Below, one piece after another: positions 43,539-51,440 of a DNA stretch of 64,000 nucleotides (the first letter of the stretch is position 1; each line of letters starts with the position of its first letter). The position numbers and the translations under genes are program-made. The notes under the pieces were generated by a model that ran no database searches, was not told where the DNA came from, and saw only the letters and a program-made list of their open reading frames with translations. Source of the DNA: Bacteroidota bacterium (lineage in GTDB: Bacteria > Bacteroidota > Bacteroidia > Chitinophagales > Saprospiraceae); NCBI GenBank assembly GCA_016124585.1, contig WGNL01000006.1:186001-250000 (forward strand), written 5' to 3'.

Positions 43539-44834
43539 TTGACGAGGCTTTCAGAAACTTTCCAACTGCCGCTGGGGCATGATTTCAAGCAGCGGGCTTT
43601 CGATTGGGCGACCAAATTCGAAGTAGCCTGCTACCTCGACAGCAATGGCTACCAAGGCGTCATCGGTGGAGAACATGATTGCCTGCTGGCAGTGGGGGCT
43701 GCTTCGCAAATCCGCCTAACCAACGAGTCTGGCGCTTTTGATTTACTGAAATCGTTTGTGGACGAAAAGCAGGACTGGCTGTTTGGCTACCTGACCTACG
43801 ACCTAAAAAATGATGTGGAACCCCGCCTCAGTTCCAATAATTTTGACGGAATAGGTTTCCCGGCACTTCATTTTTTCCAACCAGAAATTGTTGTAGAAAT
43901 TTCGGAAAGTCATGCGACGATATTTAGTTTACGCCAAAACACAAACATAATTTTTGAAGAAATACAGCAGTTTTCGCAGCCACCCTCACCCCTCACCCCT
44001 CATCCCTCACCCCTCATCCACCCCCGCATCTCCCGCTCCGACTACCTCGACACAGTACAGCAAATTCGTCAGCATATCCTCAGGGGCGATATTTATGAGA
44101 TGAATTTTTGCCAGGAGTTTTTTGCGGAGCGATACCAACTGGATGCTATTTCCGCTTTCAAAAAACTGAATGCCCTCGGCAAGGCACCGTTCTCTACTTT
44201 TTACCGCCTGAATGATCGCTACCTGCTTTGCGCCAGCCCAGAGCGGTTTTTGAAAAAAACAGGACAAAAACTGATTTCACAGCCCATCAAAGGTACCATG
44301 CGCCGTGGGAAGAACGCTGAAGAAGACGCAGTTTTGCGCCAGCAGCTTTTTCAAAGTCCCAAGGACCGCTCCGAGAATGTTATGATTGTAGACTTGGTGC
44401 GGAACGACCTCGCACGCTCCTGTCGGGCAGGCTCGGTGCAAGTGGAGGAACTTTTTGGGGTGTACCAATTTGAGCAGGTTTTCCAACTGATTTCAACGGT
44501 GACGGGTGAGTTGGAGCCAGACGTTCATCCCGTGGACGCCATTCGCAGGGCCTTCCCGATGGGTTCGATGACGGGAGCCCCGAAAGTTCGGAGCATGGAA
44601 TTGATTGAAGCTTATGAAAAAACGAAACGGGGACTTTACTCAGGGGCGGTGGGTTATTTTACGCCGCAGGGTGATTTTGACTTCAATGTGGTGATCCGCA
44701 GTATTTTATACAACGCCACCGACCAATACCTTTCCTTCCAAGCTGGGGGTGCCATCGTGTTCGATTCGGTGGCGGAAATGGAGTATGAAGAGAGTCTGCT
44801 CAAGGCGCAAGGCATGTTCAAAGTATTGGCTTGA
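43539..44834 (+). CDS. pabB: Aminodeoxychorismate synthase component I-like protein
   Basis: 431 residues with a TTG start at 43539; there is no in-frame ATG nearby. The chorismate-binding domain occupies about residues 165-430: RSDYLDTVQQIRQHILRGDIYEMNFCQ, SQPIKGTMRRGKNAEED, SENVMIVDLVRNDLARS, PMGSMTGAPKVRSMELIE and QAGGAIVFDSVAEMEYEESL. PabB and TrpE differ little; the PIKGT motif favours PabB (folate branch). A Pro-rich insert (about residues 148-160) is encoded by five tandem heptamers. No glutaminase partner is adjacent. Confidence 0.85.
   Translation: MTRLSETFQLPLGHDFKQRAFDWATKFEVACYLDSNGYQGVIGGEHDCLLAVGAASQIRLTNESGAFDLLKSFVDEKQDWLFGYLTYDLKNDVEPRLSSNNFDGIGFPALHFFQPEIVVEISESHATIFSLRQNTNIIFEEIQQFSQPPSPLTPHPSPLIHPRISRSDYLDTVQQIRQHILRGDIYEMNFCQEFFAERYQLDAISAFKKLNALGKAPFSTFYRLNDRYLLCASPERFLKKTGQKLISQPIKGTMRRGKNAEEDAVLRQQLFQSPKDRSENVMIVDLVRNDLARSCRAGSVQVEELFGVYQFEQVFQLISTVTGELEPDVHPVDAIRRAFPMGSMTGAPKVRSMELIEAYEKTKRGLYSGAVGYFTPQGDFDFNVVIRSILYNATDQYLSFQAGGAIVFDSVAEMEYEESLLKAQGMFKVLA
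43984..44018 (+). repeat. Five tandem heptamers inside the pabB-like gene
   Basis: CCTCACC, CCTCACC, CCTCATC, CCTCACC and CCTCATC lie in exact 7-base register and in frame, coding for SPLTPHPSPL between the N-terminal and chorismate-binding parts. Confidence 0.9.
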
Positions 44835-45133
44835 TATTTTTATTTCTTTATATGAGTGTTTTGGCAAGATAATTGTCTTGGTAGTCAATATAAGCATTTG
44901 GCGCAAATTCAATTTTAATTTTTCTAAGTTTTGCGCCCATCCAAATTCGAAATTTACTGATACTTAATTCGTCCCATGCAACATTTGTACATTCAATGTG
45001 AAAATCCATTTACACAGTTAAACTGTGTTGAGCGGGTTGCATGGGGGCGTCCTTCCCTTTCGTAAGTACCTTCCCTTCCAGCCTTCTCAGTTTTAAGATA
45101 CTATTTCCAATCATCTCAAAAACGATTTAGGCT
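44835..45133. other. Region with a long-closing-stem fold
   Basis: 299 bp without a gene. CCCATGCAAC (44973-44982) is exactly complementary to GTTGCATGGG (45036-45045), closing a 53-base interior that contains a 7-bp hairpin ACACAGT/ACTGTGT (45012-45028). It could be the 3' end of the pabB transcript, a small RNA or a remnant element. There is no T run after it. Confidence 0.5.
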
Positions 45134-45241
45134 ATGATTATTTTTCAATTGGCAATCGGAGCATTCTTTCTTGGCGGTGGCGTCATTACGTTGACCAACT
45201 GGCTTTCAGAAAGACTTGACAAGAAGAGCTTGAGGGCTTAA
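45134..45241 (+). CDS. Possible 35-aa membrane protein
   Basis: 35 codons from the ATG at 45134: one hydrophobic helix (IIFQLAIGAFFLGGGVITLT) followed by a charged tail (NWLSERLDKKSLRA). The size and layout match small single-span membrane proteins that are often missed. Its last four to five codons lie in an octamer repeat, so the end may have changed recently. There is no Shine-Dalgarno, as elsewhere in this window. Confidence 0.4.
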   Translation: MIIFQLAIGAFFLGGGVITLTNWLSERLDKKSLRA

Positions 45242-45288
45242 GAATTTGAGGGTTCAGGTTTTCCATTTTAAACCCTCAAATTTTCGAC
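45229..45288. repeat. Octamer hairpin between the 35-aa ORF and the DAO gene
   Basis: The left arm has 8-base units (CTTGAGGG, CTTAAGAA, TTTGAGGG, TTCAGGTT) at 45229-45260. The right arm (AACCCTCAAA near 45271-45280) pairs with it. The right arm encodes the last residues (ENLRV) of the oxidase on the minus strand. Confidence 0.7.
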
Positions 45289-46203
45289 CACCTCAAAAGC
45301 ACACCCCCACGACACGGTGTACCCACCGCCACCATGACCATAATTATGGATAATATTGGTGGCCGGTTCCCGCTCCAATCGAATCGTCGTTCTACCGGGC
45401 CGAAGGCCCACCGACACAGACTTCACTACCGCCGTCGCCAAAGCTGGTACCAAGTTTGAGCAGCGCCGCAGAATTCCCAAAGTATCTTCTTCATTAGGAC
45501 TTTCATCGTCAATGGTCATTTGCGCCGTGCCTCCTAGCACGGTGCAATCTTTTCTCGGGAAAATATACGCCAGCGCATTGGGCCCCTCGTCATCGGCGAG
45601 GTAGGGGACGCTAGGCTGGTTCTCCACCCTTAATACCTGTCCACGAATCGGAAACACGTCCTTGTCACCGACAAGTTTACCAGCGTCAAGGCCCGTGCAG
45701 TTCACCAGCCAGTCAGCTTTGGCCGCCATTTCTGTGAGGTTTTTTACTTCGCAAACCGTCAGTTTGCCGCCATTATCCTGAAATTTATTTTGTAAAAATG
45801 GTAAGTAAATTGGCGTCTCAATCATTGGCACTTCAGCAATGAAGCCATGTTCGTAACCCGTTGGCAATTCACTGGCAGTAGCCCTGCGCATCCTTCCTTC
45901 AGGCATGGCAGCCGTCCAGTTTGGAAAATCATGTTGGTTATCCAAAACCAAAAAATCCACTAAGTGCACTCCACTCGAAGCATCTGCAGACATCACCTCG
46001 AAAACATTATAACTCGCCCTGCTCCATTGGTTCACCTTTTCCAATGGCTCCACATGGAAAGGCATCCAAATCGCCCCGGCCACTGCGGAGGTGGTTTCCA
46101 TCGGCAAATTTTTGGTGAGAATTTCAACCTCGTGCCCTGCTTCCTGCAAGGCAATCGCTGTGGTTAAGCCAATGACGCCGCTGCCGATGACAGTTATTTT
46201 CAT
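45268..46203 (-). CDS. D-amino-acid oxidase-type FAD enzyme
   Basis: 311 residues, the length of eukaryote-like D-amino acid and D-aspartate oxidases. MKITVIGSGVIGLTTAIALQEAGHEVEIL is the FAD fold, VAGAIWMPFHVEP the loop near the flavin, and LRPGRTTIRLE then IIHNYGHGGGGYTVSWGCA the substrate-Arg and the C-terminal FAD motif. It oxidises D-amino acids to keto acids with H2O2. Its ATG overlaps the stop of the upstream M20 gene (TAATG), so the two are translationally coupled. The last residues lie in an octamer repeat. Confidence 0.92.
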   Translation of the reverse strand: MKITVIGSGVIGLTTAIALQEAGHEVEILTKNLPMETTSAVAGAIWMPFHVEPLEKVNQWSRASYNVFEVMSADASSGVHLVDFLVLDNQHDFPNWTAAMPEGRMRRATASELPTGYEHGFIAEVPMIETPIYLPFLQNKFQDNGGKLTVCEVKNLTEMAAKADWLVNCTGLDAGKLVGDKDVFPIRGQVLRVENQPSVPYLADDEGPNALAYIFPRKDCTVLGGTAQMTIDDESPNEEDTLGILRRCSNLVPALATAVVKSVSVGLRPGRTTIRLEREPATNIIHNYGHGGGGYTVSWGCAFEVVENLRV

Positions 46204-47405
46204 TAGGATGTAGTTGCAAGTTCACTGATAGCCAACCAACTCATCAGACCCATACCCACTAGCAGGCTGTCCTCGTCCACATCGAAGGTATCCGTGTGGA
46301 TAGGTGAGGTGATACCACGGGCGACATTGCCAGTGCCAAGGCGGTAGAAGCAGGCAGGAATCACCTGCGAATAGTAGGCGAAATCCTCCGCTGTCATGCG
46401 CATGGGTAGGTCAACCACATTTACTTCCCCCAAAAAATCCACGGCATGTTGACGGGAGCGGGCTGTGAGTTCCTCATCGTTTTTGAGAAACGGATAGCCT
46501 TTTTCGATGTGAAAATCGCAACTGCCACCCATGCTTTCTGCCAGTGTTTCCGCCAGGTTTTTCATTAAAACATGAGCTTGGGCTCGCCACTCCTCGTCCA
46601 TCGTGCGGAATGTTCCTTCCAGTTTTACCTCGTTTGGGATGACGTTGGTAGAACCGCCTGTCGAATTGATTTTGCCGAAGGTGATGACCGACGGAACGGT
46701 GGGATTCGATCGGCGGCTCACGATTTGCTGCATTGCTACCACAACATGTGATGCGATAAGCACAGGGTCAATATTTTCGTGGGGCATGGCACCGTGGCCA
46801 CCTTTGCCCCGCACAGTCACATACAGTTCGTCTGCACTTGCCATGAACATGCCAGGTCGGAAGCCAACCTTACCCGCTGGCAAGGCTGGCAGTACGTGCT
46901 GGCCGATGATGTTTTTCGGCGTTGGATTTTCCAAAACACCTTCTGCGATGAGGATAGAGGCACCACCGGGCAGCCGCTCCTCTGCTGGCTGAAAAATCAG
47001 TTTGATGGTTCCTTCAAATTCGTTCTGCAACTCATTGAGGATGCGAGCTGCACCAAGTAGCGAGGCCGAGTGGACATCGTGGCCACAGGCGTGCATAATT
47101 CCTTGATTTTGAGACTTGTACGGCACGTCGTTCATCTCCGTGATGGGAAGTGCGTCAATGTCCGCCCGCAGGGCGATGGTCTTGCTCGTTGGATTTTTAC
47201 CCTCGATATAGGCCACTACGCCATTTTCTCCCCAACCATGCTCATGCCGGATTCCGAAGGAAGCCAGCTTGCTGGAAATATATTTACCTGTCTCAACTTC
47301 TTTGAATGAAAGCTCTGGGTGACTATGCAGATGTCGTCTTATTTCAATGATTTCAGGATGAAAATCGCTGGCAAGCTGTTTGATTTTTTCTTTCACGTGC
47401 GTCAT
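46203..47405 (-). CDS. M20-family amidohydrolase (N-acyl amino acid deacylase type)
   Basis: 400 residues from the ATG at 47405, where the family begins (MTHVKEKIKQLASDFHPEIIEIRRHLHSHPELSFKE). ALRADIDALPI and MHACGHDVHSASLLGAA give the metal site, PAEERLPGGASILIAEG the catalytic Glu region, and RGKGGHGAMPHENIDPVL the dimerisation lid with the conserved His. The enzyme cleaves acyl groups from N-acyl amino acids or similar amides. The stop overlaps the oxidase start, so the pair may turn N-acyl-D-amino acids into keto acids; that is inference. Confidence 0.9.
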   Translation of the reverse strand: MTHVKEKIKQLASDFHPEIIEIRRHLHSHPELSFKEVETGKYISSKLASFGIRHEHGWGENGVVAYIEGKNPTSKTIALRADIDALPITEMNDVPYKSQNQGIMHACGHDVHSASLLGAARILNELQNEFEGTIKLIFQPAEERLPGGASILIAEGVLENPTPKNIIGQHVLPALPAGKVGFRPGMFMASADELYVTVRGKGGHGAMPHENIDPVLIASHVVVAMQQIVSRRSNPTVPSVITFGKINSTGGSTNVIPNEVKLEGTFRTMDEEWRAQAHVLMKNLAETLAESMGGSCDFHIEKGYPFLKNDEELTARSRQHAVDFLGEVNVVDLPMRMTAEDFAYYSQVIPACFYRLGTGNVARGITSPIHTDTFDVDEDSLLVGMGLMSWLAISELATTS

Positions 47406-47456
47406 TTTTCTACAAAATACGGGAAGTAGAAGGGTTTGATTGGTTTTTATGAAAAT

Positions 47457-47492
47457 AAAATGCGCATGGCGTTTTTTCACCATGCGCATTTT
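47457..47492. terminator. Bidirectional terminator between lolA and the M20 gene
   Basis: A perfect 13-bp stem (47457-47469, ending TGCGCATGG, with 47480-47492) has a ten-base loop and A/T flanks. On the minus strand it terminates lolA before the M20 gene. Confidence 0.9.
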
Positions 47493-47529
47493 TAATAGTT
47501 TGAATATCTCAGAAATGCGGAGGCAGCCC

Positions 47530-47564
47530 TTGACTGCCCATTGGAAACTAACAAGCTGCCAACT
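47530..47564. repeat. Heptamer arm downstream of lolA
   Basis: A 35-base run in 7-base register, whose reverse complement starts AGTTGGCAG and ends GGGCAGTCAA, like the arm in the atpE-atpF spacer at 58522-58556. The two spacers are therefore related in sequence although 11 kb apart. Confidence 0.55.
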
Positions 47565-47566
47565 TT

Positions 47567-48256
47567 TTAATCCAACCGTAAGTCTTCAAACTTACAATCA
47601 GGACATTCGCTTTTTGCGAAGGTAAAAGTGCTTGCAGCGACTGTTTTGTTTGGTGTTAACTTGTTGATTGTCAGGGTGTAGCGGGAGCCGTCCTTGCCAA
47701 AGGACTTTATGCTGACGATTTCCAAGGTCTTTTTGTCGAGCGTCAGTCTCACCTTGGAGTAATCGGTATTTTTACTTGTTGGTTTGAACTCAATCTGTTG
47801 AACGACTCTACCGTTTTCACTGAACTCGTTGGTGATGGCGTACAGATAATCTTTCCAAGCGTAGGCTTTGAGCAGGTCTTGAGGGGAAGAAATCCCGCCG
47901 TCACTGCCACCTTCCTCCATGTCATTGATTTGTACTTGTTTGGTTTTAGGAATGTATAGCCAAACTGATTTGCCATCACAAACCATGGTGCGGTCATTGA
48001 ATTGGAGGCGATATTTTTCGGCTTGGGTTGTCAATGTGCCTTTTTGTGTTTGGGTTTTCTGCTGTGGCACTTCGATATCTAGGCTGAACTCAGCTTCCAA
48101 AGTGCCATAAGCCTCGTATTTTTTACGCATTTTCTCCAAAACAGCCTTTGCCTCTGGGTCCGAAACTTCCGCTTTGGCAGTTCCTGTAGTCTTCTTTTGG
48201 GCAAAAATTGCCGTAGAAACAAAGGTCAGGAGTAAAGCAATCATTATTTTTTGCAT
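47567..48256 (-). CDS. lolA: Outer-membrane lipoprotein carrier protein LolA
   Basis: 229 residues with a signal peptide (MQKIMIALLLTFVSTAIFAQ). KYEAYGTLEAEFSLDIE, QKGTLTTQAEKYRLQFNDRTMVCDGKSVWLYIP and NQVQINDM-like (here TKQVQINDM) are the half-barrel strands and the linker of LolA; the rest completes the sheet with a C-terminal CPDCKFEDLRLD. It ferries lipoproteins from LolCDE to the outer membrane through the periplasm. No other lol gene is near. A two-way terminator separates it from the M20 gene. Confidence 0.92.
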   Translation of the reverse strand: MQKIMIALLLTFVSTAIFAQKKTTGTAKAEVSDPEAKAVLEKMRKKYEAYGTLEAEFSLDIEVPQQKTQTQKGTLTTQAEKYRLQFNDRTMVCDGKSVWLYIPKTKQVQINDMEEGGSDGGISSPQDLLKAYAWKDYLYAITNEFSENGRVVQQIEFKPTSKNTDYSKVRLTLDKKTLEIVSIKSFGKDGSRYTLTINKLTPNKTVAASTFTFAKSECPDCKFEDLRLD

Positions 48257-48371
48257 GGTTCTTCAATTTTTAGTTCAGTTGTCTAACGCATCAGACGTTC
48301 AATTATTCACTTTGCGACACGAGATAGGGTTAAAGATTCTTTAAAAAGCTTGCAATTGAAATTAGCCGACT

Positions 48372-48950
48372 CTAGAAATCTTTACCCCATGACCAGCCAA
48401 AACGCAGTGCCAGTTGCCCAAATGGGGCAGATGCATCCCCTTCGTTCGGTTTCGGGATATCGGTGTTGGAAACGAAGCGGTAACCGCCTTCCAAACCCAA
48501 TCGGAACCAACGGAATAAGTTGATTTCAACACCAGCAGAGGGTTGTATTACAAAGATATAATCGTCGGGTTTGTCCTTTACTTTGATAGTGCCGCTGCCT
48601 ATTAGGAAGTTCACTCTAGGATGTATCACCTTGTGGGTCTGGTGGCCATAACTCATCAAAAAGCCACCATAGCTGATATCGTATTTGCGGAGATTTCCGT
48701 TGTAAGTCGTTGATTCAGAACTACTTGACCCACTATACCCCAATAGCAGCGATTTGTTGAATTCAAGTCCGAAAACGCCCCCAAACATTCCATTGTTCTC
48801 CCCGTCGAAGCCGACTAGACCAAACTGGGAACCTCCCCAGAGGCCGGTTAGTTTCAGCCCAGTTTTGCCAATGAGTGTTTCGTCTTTTTGAGCAAACAAT
48901 GCGGATGTAAACAAAAGAGTAGCAAAAACGGGAGCCAAATATTTTTTCAT
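48372..48950 (-). CDS. Outer-membrane beta-barrel protein
   Basis: 192 residues from the ATG at 48950, where a signal peptide begins (MKKYLAPVFATLLFTSALFA). Gly- and aromatic-rich strands follow (LKLTGLWGGSQFGLVGFDGE, YDISYGGFLMSYGHQ, PSAGVEINLFRWFRLGLEGGYRFV, GQLALRFGWSWGKDF) and the protein ends in Phe, as barrel proteins of the outer membrane often do. The function is unknown. A -7-type element (TACCTTTG on the minus strand, 48975-48982) sits 25 bases upstream with a TTTG 21 bases beyond it. Confidence 0.72.
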   Translation of the reverse strand: MKKYLAPVFATLLFTSALFAQKDETLIGKTGLKLTGLWGGSQFGLVGFDGENNGMFGGVFGLEFNKSLLLGYSGSSSSESTTYNGNLRKYDISYGGFLMSYGHQTHKVIHPRVNFLIGSGTIKVKDKPDDYIFVIQPSAGVEINLFRWFRLGLEGGYRFVSNTDIPKPNEGDASAPFGQLALRFGWSWGKDF

Positions 48951-48974
48951 AATTGTCTGTTTTTGATTTGTAGG

Positions 48975-49007
48975 CAAAGGTACTACGGGGCAATCAGTAT
49001 TGACAAA
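48975..49007 (-). promoter_or_regulatory. Candidate promoter of the beta-barrel gene
   Basis: On the minus strand TTTG (49004-49007) and TACCTTTG (48975-48982) are 21 bases apart, slightly longer than the 17-20 of the consensus. Confidence 0.4.
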
Positions 49008-49199
49008 TACAACTATGTGTTGCTTCGACGAACAGTCGTTTTTTGCGGAGCAAACACTACTGATGAAAAGGTGCTTCCTGTTTTTACAAGAATCTGACAA
49101 ACCTAACGCGGGGGTAAATGTTGATTATGTGTCTTTAATTAACATCCGAGTAGAAACATTCTACATCCAGAAGTTATGATTTTAGTTGGTGAAAAATGG

Positions 49200-49237
49200 G
49201 CTCCGGCAGGCGTTAGCGCTTGACCGGGGCTTTTTTT
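49200..49237. terminator. Terminator of the GNAT-containing operon
   Basis: A GC-rich hairpin (GCTCCGG at 49200-49206 with CCGGGGC at 49224-49230, and an inner CAGGCG/CGCTTG stem) has a T run on the plus strand and CCCATTTTT on the minus strand. It ends the CNNM-GNAT operon. Confidence 0.78.
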
Positions 49238-49291
49238 GATAATTAGATTTTGAAATAGCTACAAAAGTCTTCCGTTTAAAATCCCAAAACT

Positions 49292-49867
49292 TCACTTCCA
49301 GTCCCAAGCCACAATCTCCCAGAGGTCGGTTTCATCTTTAAAAGTATGGATGGTCTGGAAACCGACCCGCTGGTGCGCCCGAATGGAGCGGGTGTTTCTA
49401 CTTGCAATCTCTGTGATGACGAGGTCAAATTTACCCCCGTAAAGTTCCCGATGTTGTAGGTACATACCATCGAAAATACCTGCGCCTCGGTAGCCTTCTG
49501 CCACGCAAATCTGCCCCATCACGTAGTATGAATAATTCGAAATATTCTTGTTGTTAAAGCTCAGGCTATCGAACAAAATGAACATAGGTTTCAACACAGG
49601 AATTAAGTCTTGAAAGGTAGGTAGCATGACGAGTGCATACCCTGCCAATCGATCACCATCCTTGGCAATCACTTGCGGAATGGCCTCGTTCATTTTTTTT
49701 AACAACTCAAAATTGTGCTGAACGGTAACGAAGCCTTGAGTGGTCGCTACATCTGGGGAAACCTGGGTCGAAAGATTGGCCTGTTGTAAAGCGAGCACTT
49801 GCCTAATATCGTCGTCATTGGCAATAGTTGTAAAGCTAATATGAGGGGGATTGATACCGCTAATCAT
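49292..49867 (-). CDS. GNAT-family N-acetyltransferase
   Basis: 191 residues. The acetyl-CoA pocket is seen in GQICVAEGYRGAGIFDGMYLQHRE (motif A with R-G-x-G-I/A) and the C-terminal ASRNTRSIRAHQRVGFQTIHTF is motif B. The N-terminal part is a typical GNAT start. No substrate is evident. It follows the CNNM/CorC gene by 18 bp on the same strand and likely shares its transcript, which ends at the terminator near 49200. Confidence 0.88.
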   Translation of the reverse strand: MISGINPPHISFTTIANDDDIRQVLALQQANLSTQVSPDVATTQGFVTVQHNFELLKKMNEAIPQVIAKDGDRLAGYALVMLPTFQDLIPVLKPMFILFDSLSFNNKNISNYSYYVMGQICVAEGYRGAGIFDGMYLQHRELYGGKFDLVITEIASRNTRSIRAHQRVGFQTIHTFKDETDLWEIVAWDWK

Positions 49868-49885
49868 ACCAGAAACCTAAATGCT

Positions 49886-51214
49886 TTAAACTTGCTCACC
49901 ATTAGTTGGTACTTCTTCAATCGAATTTGTGCCGAGGTATTTGGCATGTACCAGTTCGGGGCTGGCTTGGAACATTTTCAGCACCGTAATTTCGTAGTTG
50001 CCTACCTGAATCGTCTCTCCTTCAGCGGGTATTTCATCAGTCACTTGCTGCAAAAGACCAGACATTGTATGATATTCCTCGCTCTCTGGGAATGGTTCGG
50101 GCAAGAATTCATTGATTTCATCCAATGGGTTTTGTGCTTGGATTTTGAAGGAGTTATCCTCCATTTTTTCCACGATTGGCGTCTCGGTATCGTATTCGTC
50201 CTGAATCTCGCCAACCAGTTCCTCAATGATGTCCTCCAACGTGATAAGACCTACAGTGCCACCAAATTCGTTAACGGCAATGGCCATCTGTGCCCGTTCT
50301 TTTTGCATGAGGCGGAGCAGTTGCAGCACTTTCTTATTGGAAGAAACATAAAGTATCGGGCGCATTATTTCCCGGATGTTCTTGCCTTCTTGCCTAGAAA
50401 GCAAAAGCAAATCCTTAGAGGTCACGAAGCCCAACACGTTGTCAATTGTTTCATCGTAAAGTGGGTATCGGGAGTAACCTTCCTGAATCGAAAAATCTAT
50501 GGCTTCCTCCAGTGGCGTATCCACTTCTATGGCGGCGATTTGGGTGCGTGGTCGCAAAACCTGCCACACAAAACGATCGTCAAAATCAAAAACATTTTGA
50601 ATCAACTCCCGCTCCGAGTCGTCGATTGCCCCGCCCTCGGCGCTTTCGGCAATTATAAGCTTTAGCTCTTCTTCCGTGTGGATGCCTTCATGCTCCAGAA
50701 TTGGTTTGATGCCAATTAATTTCAAGATGAAATTAGCGAAGCCATTCAGGATGATGATAAAAGGCTTAAAAATCACATGGAAAATGCGCAGTGGAGCTGC
50801 CACGGCGAGTGTCGTATTGATGGGGTGACGGATGGCCAGCGATTTAGGTGCCAACTCCCCAAATACGATATGCAGCACCGTGATGGTTGCAAATGCGATG
50901 GGCAAGGCAATTTGATGAGATAATGCCTCGTCGACTTGCAGGTCGAACAAGCCCATGGTATTGATAATGATTTTGGAAACCACACTCTCACCGATCCAGC
51001 CGAGGCCGAGTGAGGCGAGCGTGATGCCTAATTGCGTAGCAGCGAGGTAAGCGTCGAGATTGCCCACGATGCTTTCGGCCATCCGAGCGGTGAAACTGGC
51101 ACCAGAACGAACTTGAAGCTGTGAAATCCGAACCTTAACGATGGCAAATTCGGCGGCAACGAAGAACCCGTTCAGAAGAACTAATAATACAGTGAGTAAT
51201 ATGTCAGCAACCAT
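49886..51214 (-). CDS. CNNM/CorC (hemolysin-family) membrane protein
   Basis: 442 residues. Three to four membrane helices form the CNNM (DUF21) domain in about the first 190 residues (VLLVLLNGFFVAAEFAIVKVR, FGELAPKSLAI), then a CBS pair (about 200-335; LRPRTQIAAIEVDTPLEEAI, REIMRPILYVSSNKKVLQ) and a C-terminal CorC_HlyC domain (IQAQNPLDEINEFLP, DEIPAEGETIQVGNYEITVLKM). The family exports Mg2+ and related divalent cations; the hemolysin name is historical. First gene of a likely pair with the GNAT gene. Confidence 0.93.
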   Translation of the reverse strand: MVADILLTVLLVLLNGFFVAAEFAIVKVRISQLQVRSGASFTARMAESIVGNLDAYLAATQLGITLASLGLGWIGESVVSKIIINTMGLFDLQVDEALSHQIALPIAFATITVLHIVFGELAPKSLAIRHPINTTLAVAAPLRIFHVIFKPFIIILNGFANFILKLIGIKPILEHEGIHTEEELKLIIAESAEGGAIDDSERELIQNVFDFDDRFVWQVLRPRTQIAAIEVDTPLEEAIDFSIQEGYSRYPLYDETIDNVLGFVTSKDLLLLSRQEGKNIREIMRPILYVSSNKKVLQLLRLMQKERAQMAIAVNEFGGTVGLITLEDIIEELVGEIQDEYDTETPIVEKMEDNSFKIQAQNPLDEINEFLPEPFPESEEYHTMSGLLQQVTDEIPAEGETIQVGNYEITVLKMFQASPELVHAKYLGTNSIEEVPTNGEQV

Positions 51215-51369
51215 GTAGGTGACTTGCGTCTTGTTGGAGAATCCTTTTTCTACGGAAAAGCGCCGTATTTGTTAGGAAATTGCCGCAAATGTAATTGTTT
51301 TTTAGATGATTGGGTTGGGTTTTCAGTGAAATGATGGGAAGACTGGCTAGGTGGCCGTTTCATTTTATT

Positions 51370-51413
51370 GAAAAAAAGCAAGCCTGCCGCATTCCAAACG
51401 CTGACAGGCTTGC
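51370..51413 (-). terminator. Terminator of the BlaI/BlaR1-like operon
   Basis: A perfect 9-bp stem (GCAAGCCTG at 51378-51386 with CAGGCTTGC at 51405-51413) is followed on the minus strand by a run of Ts. Confidence 0.85.
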
Positions 51414-51440
51414 CATTTTAGCATAGTTTCAGAAATTGTT

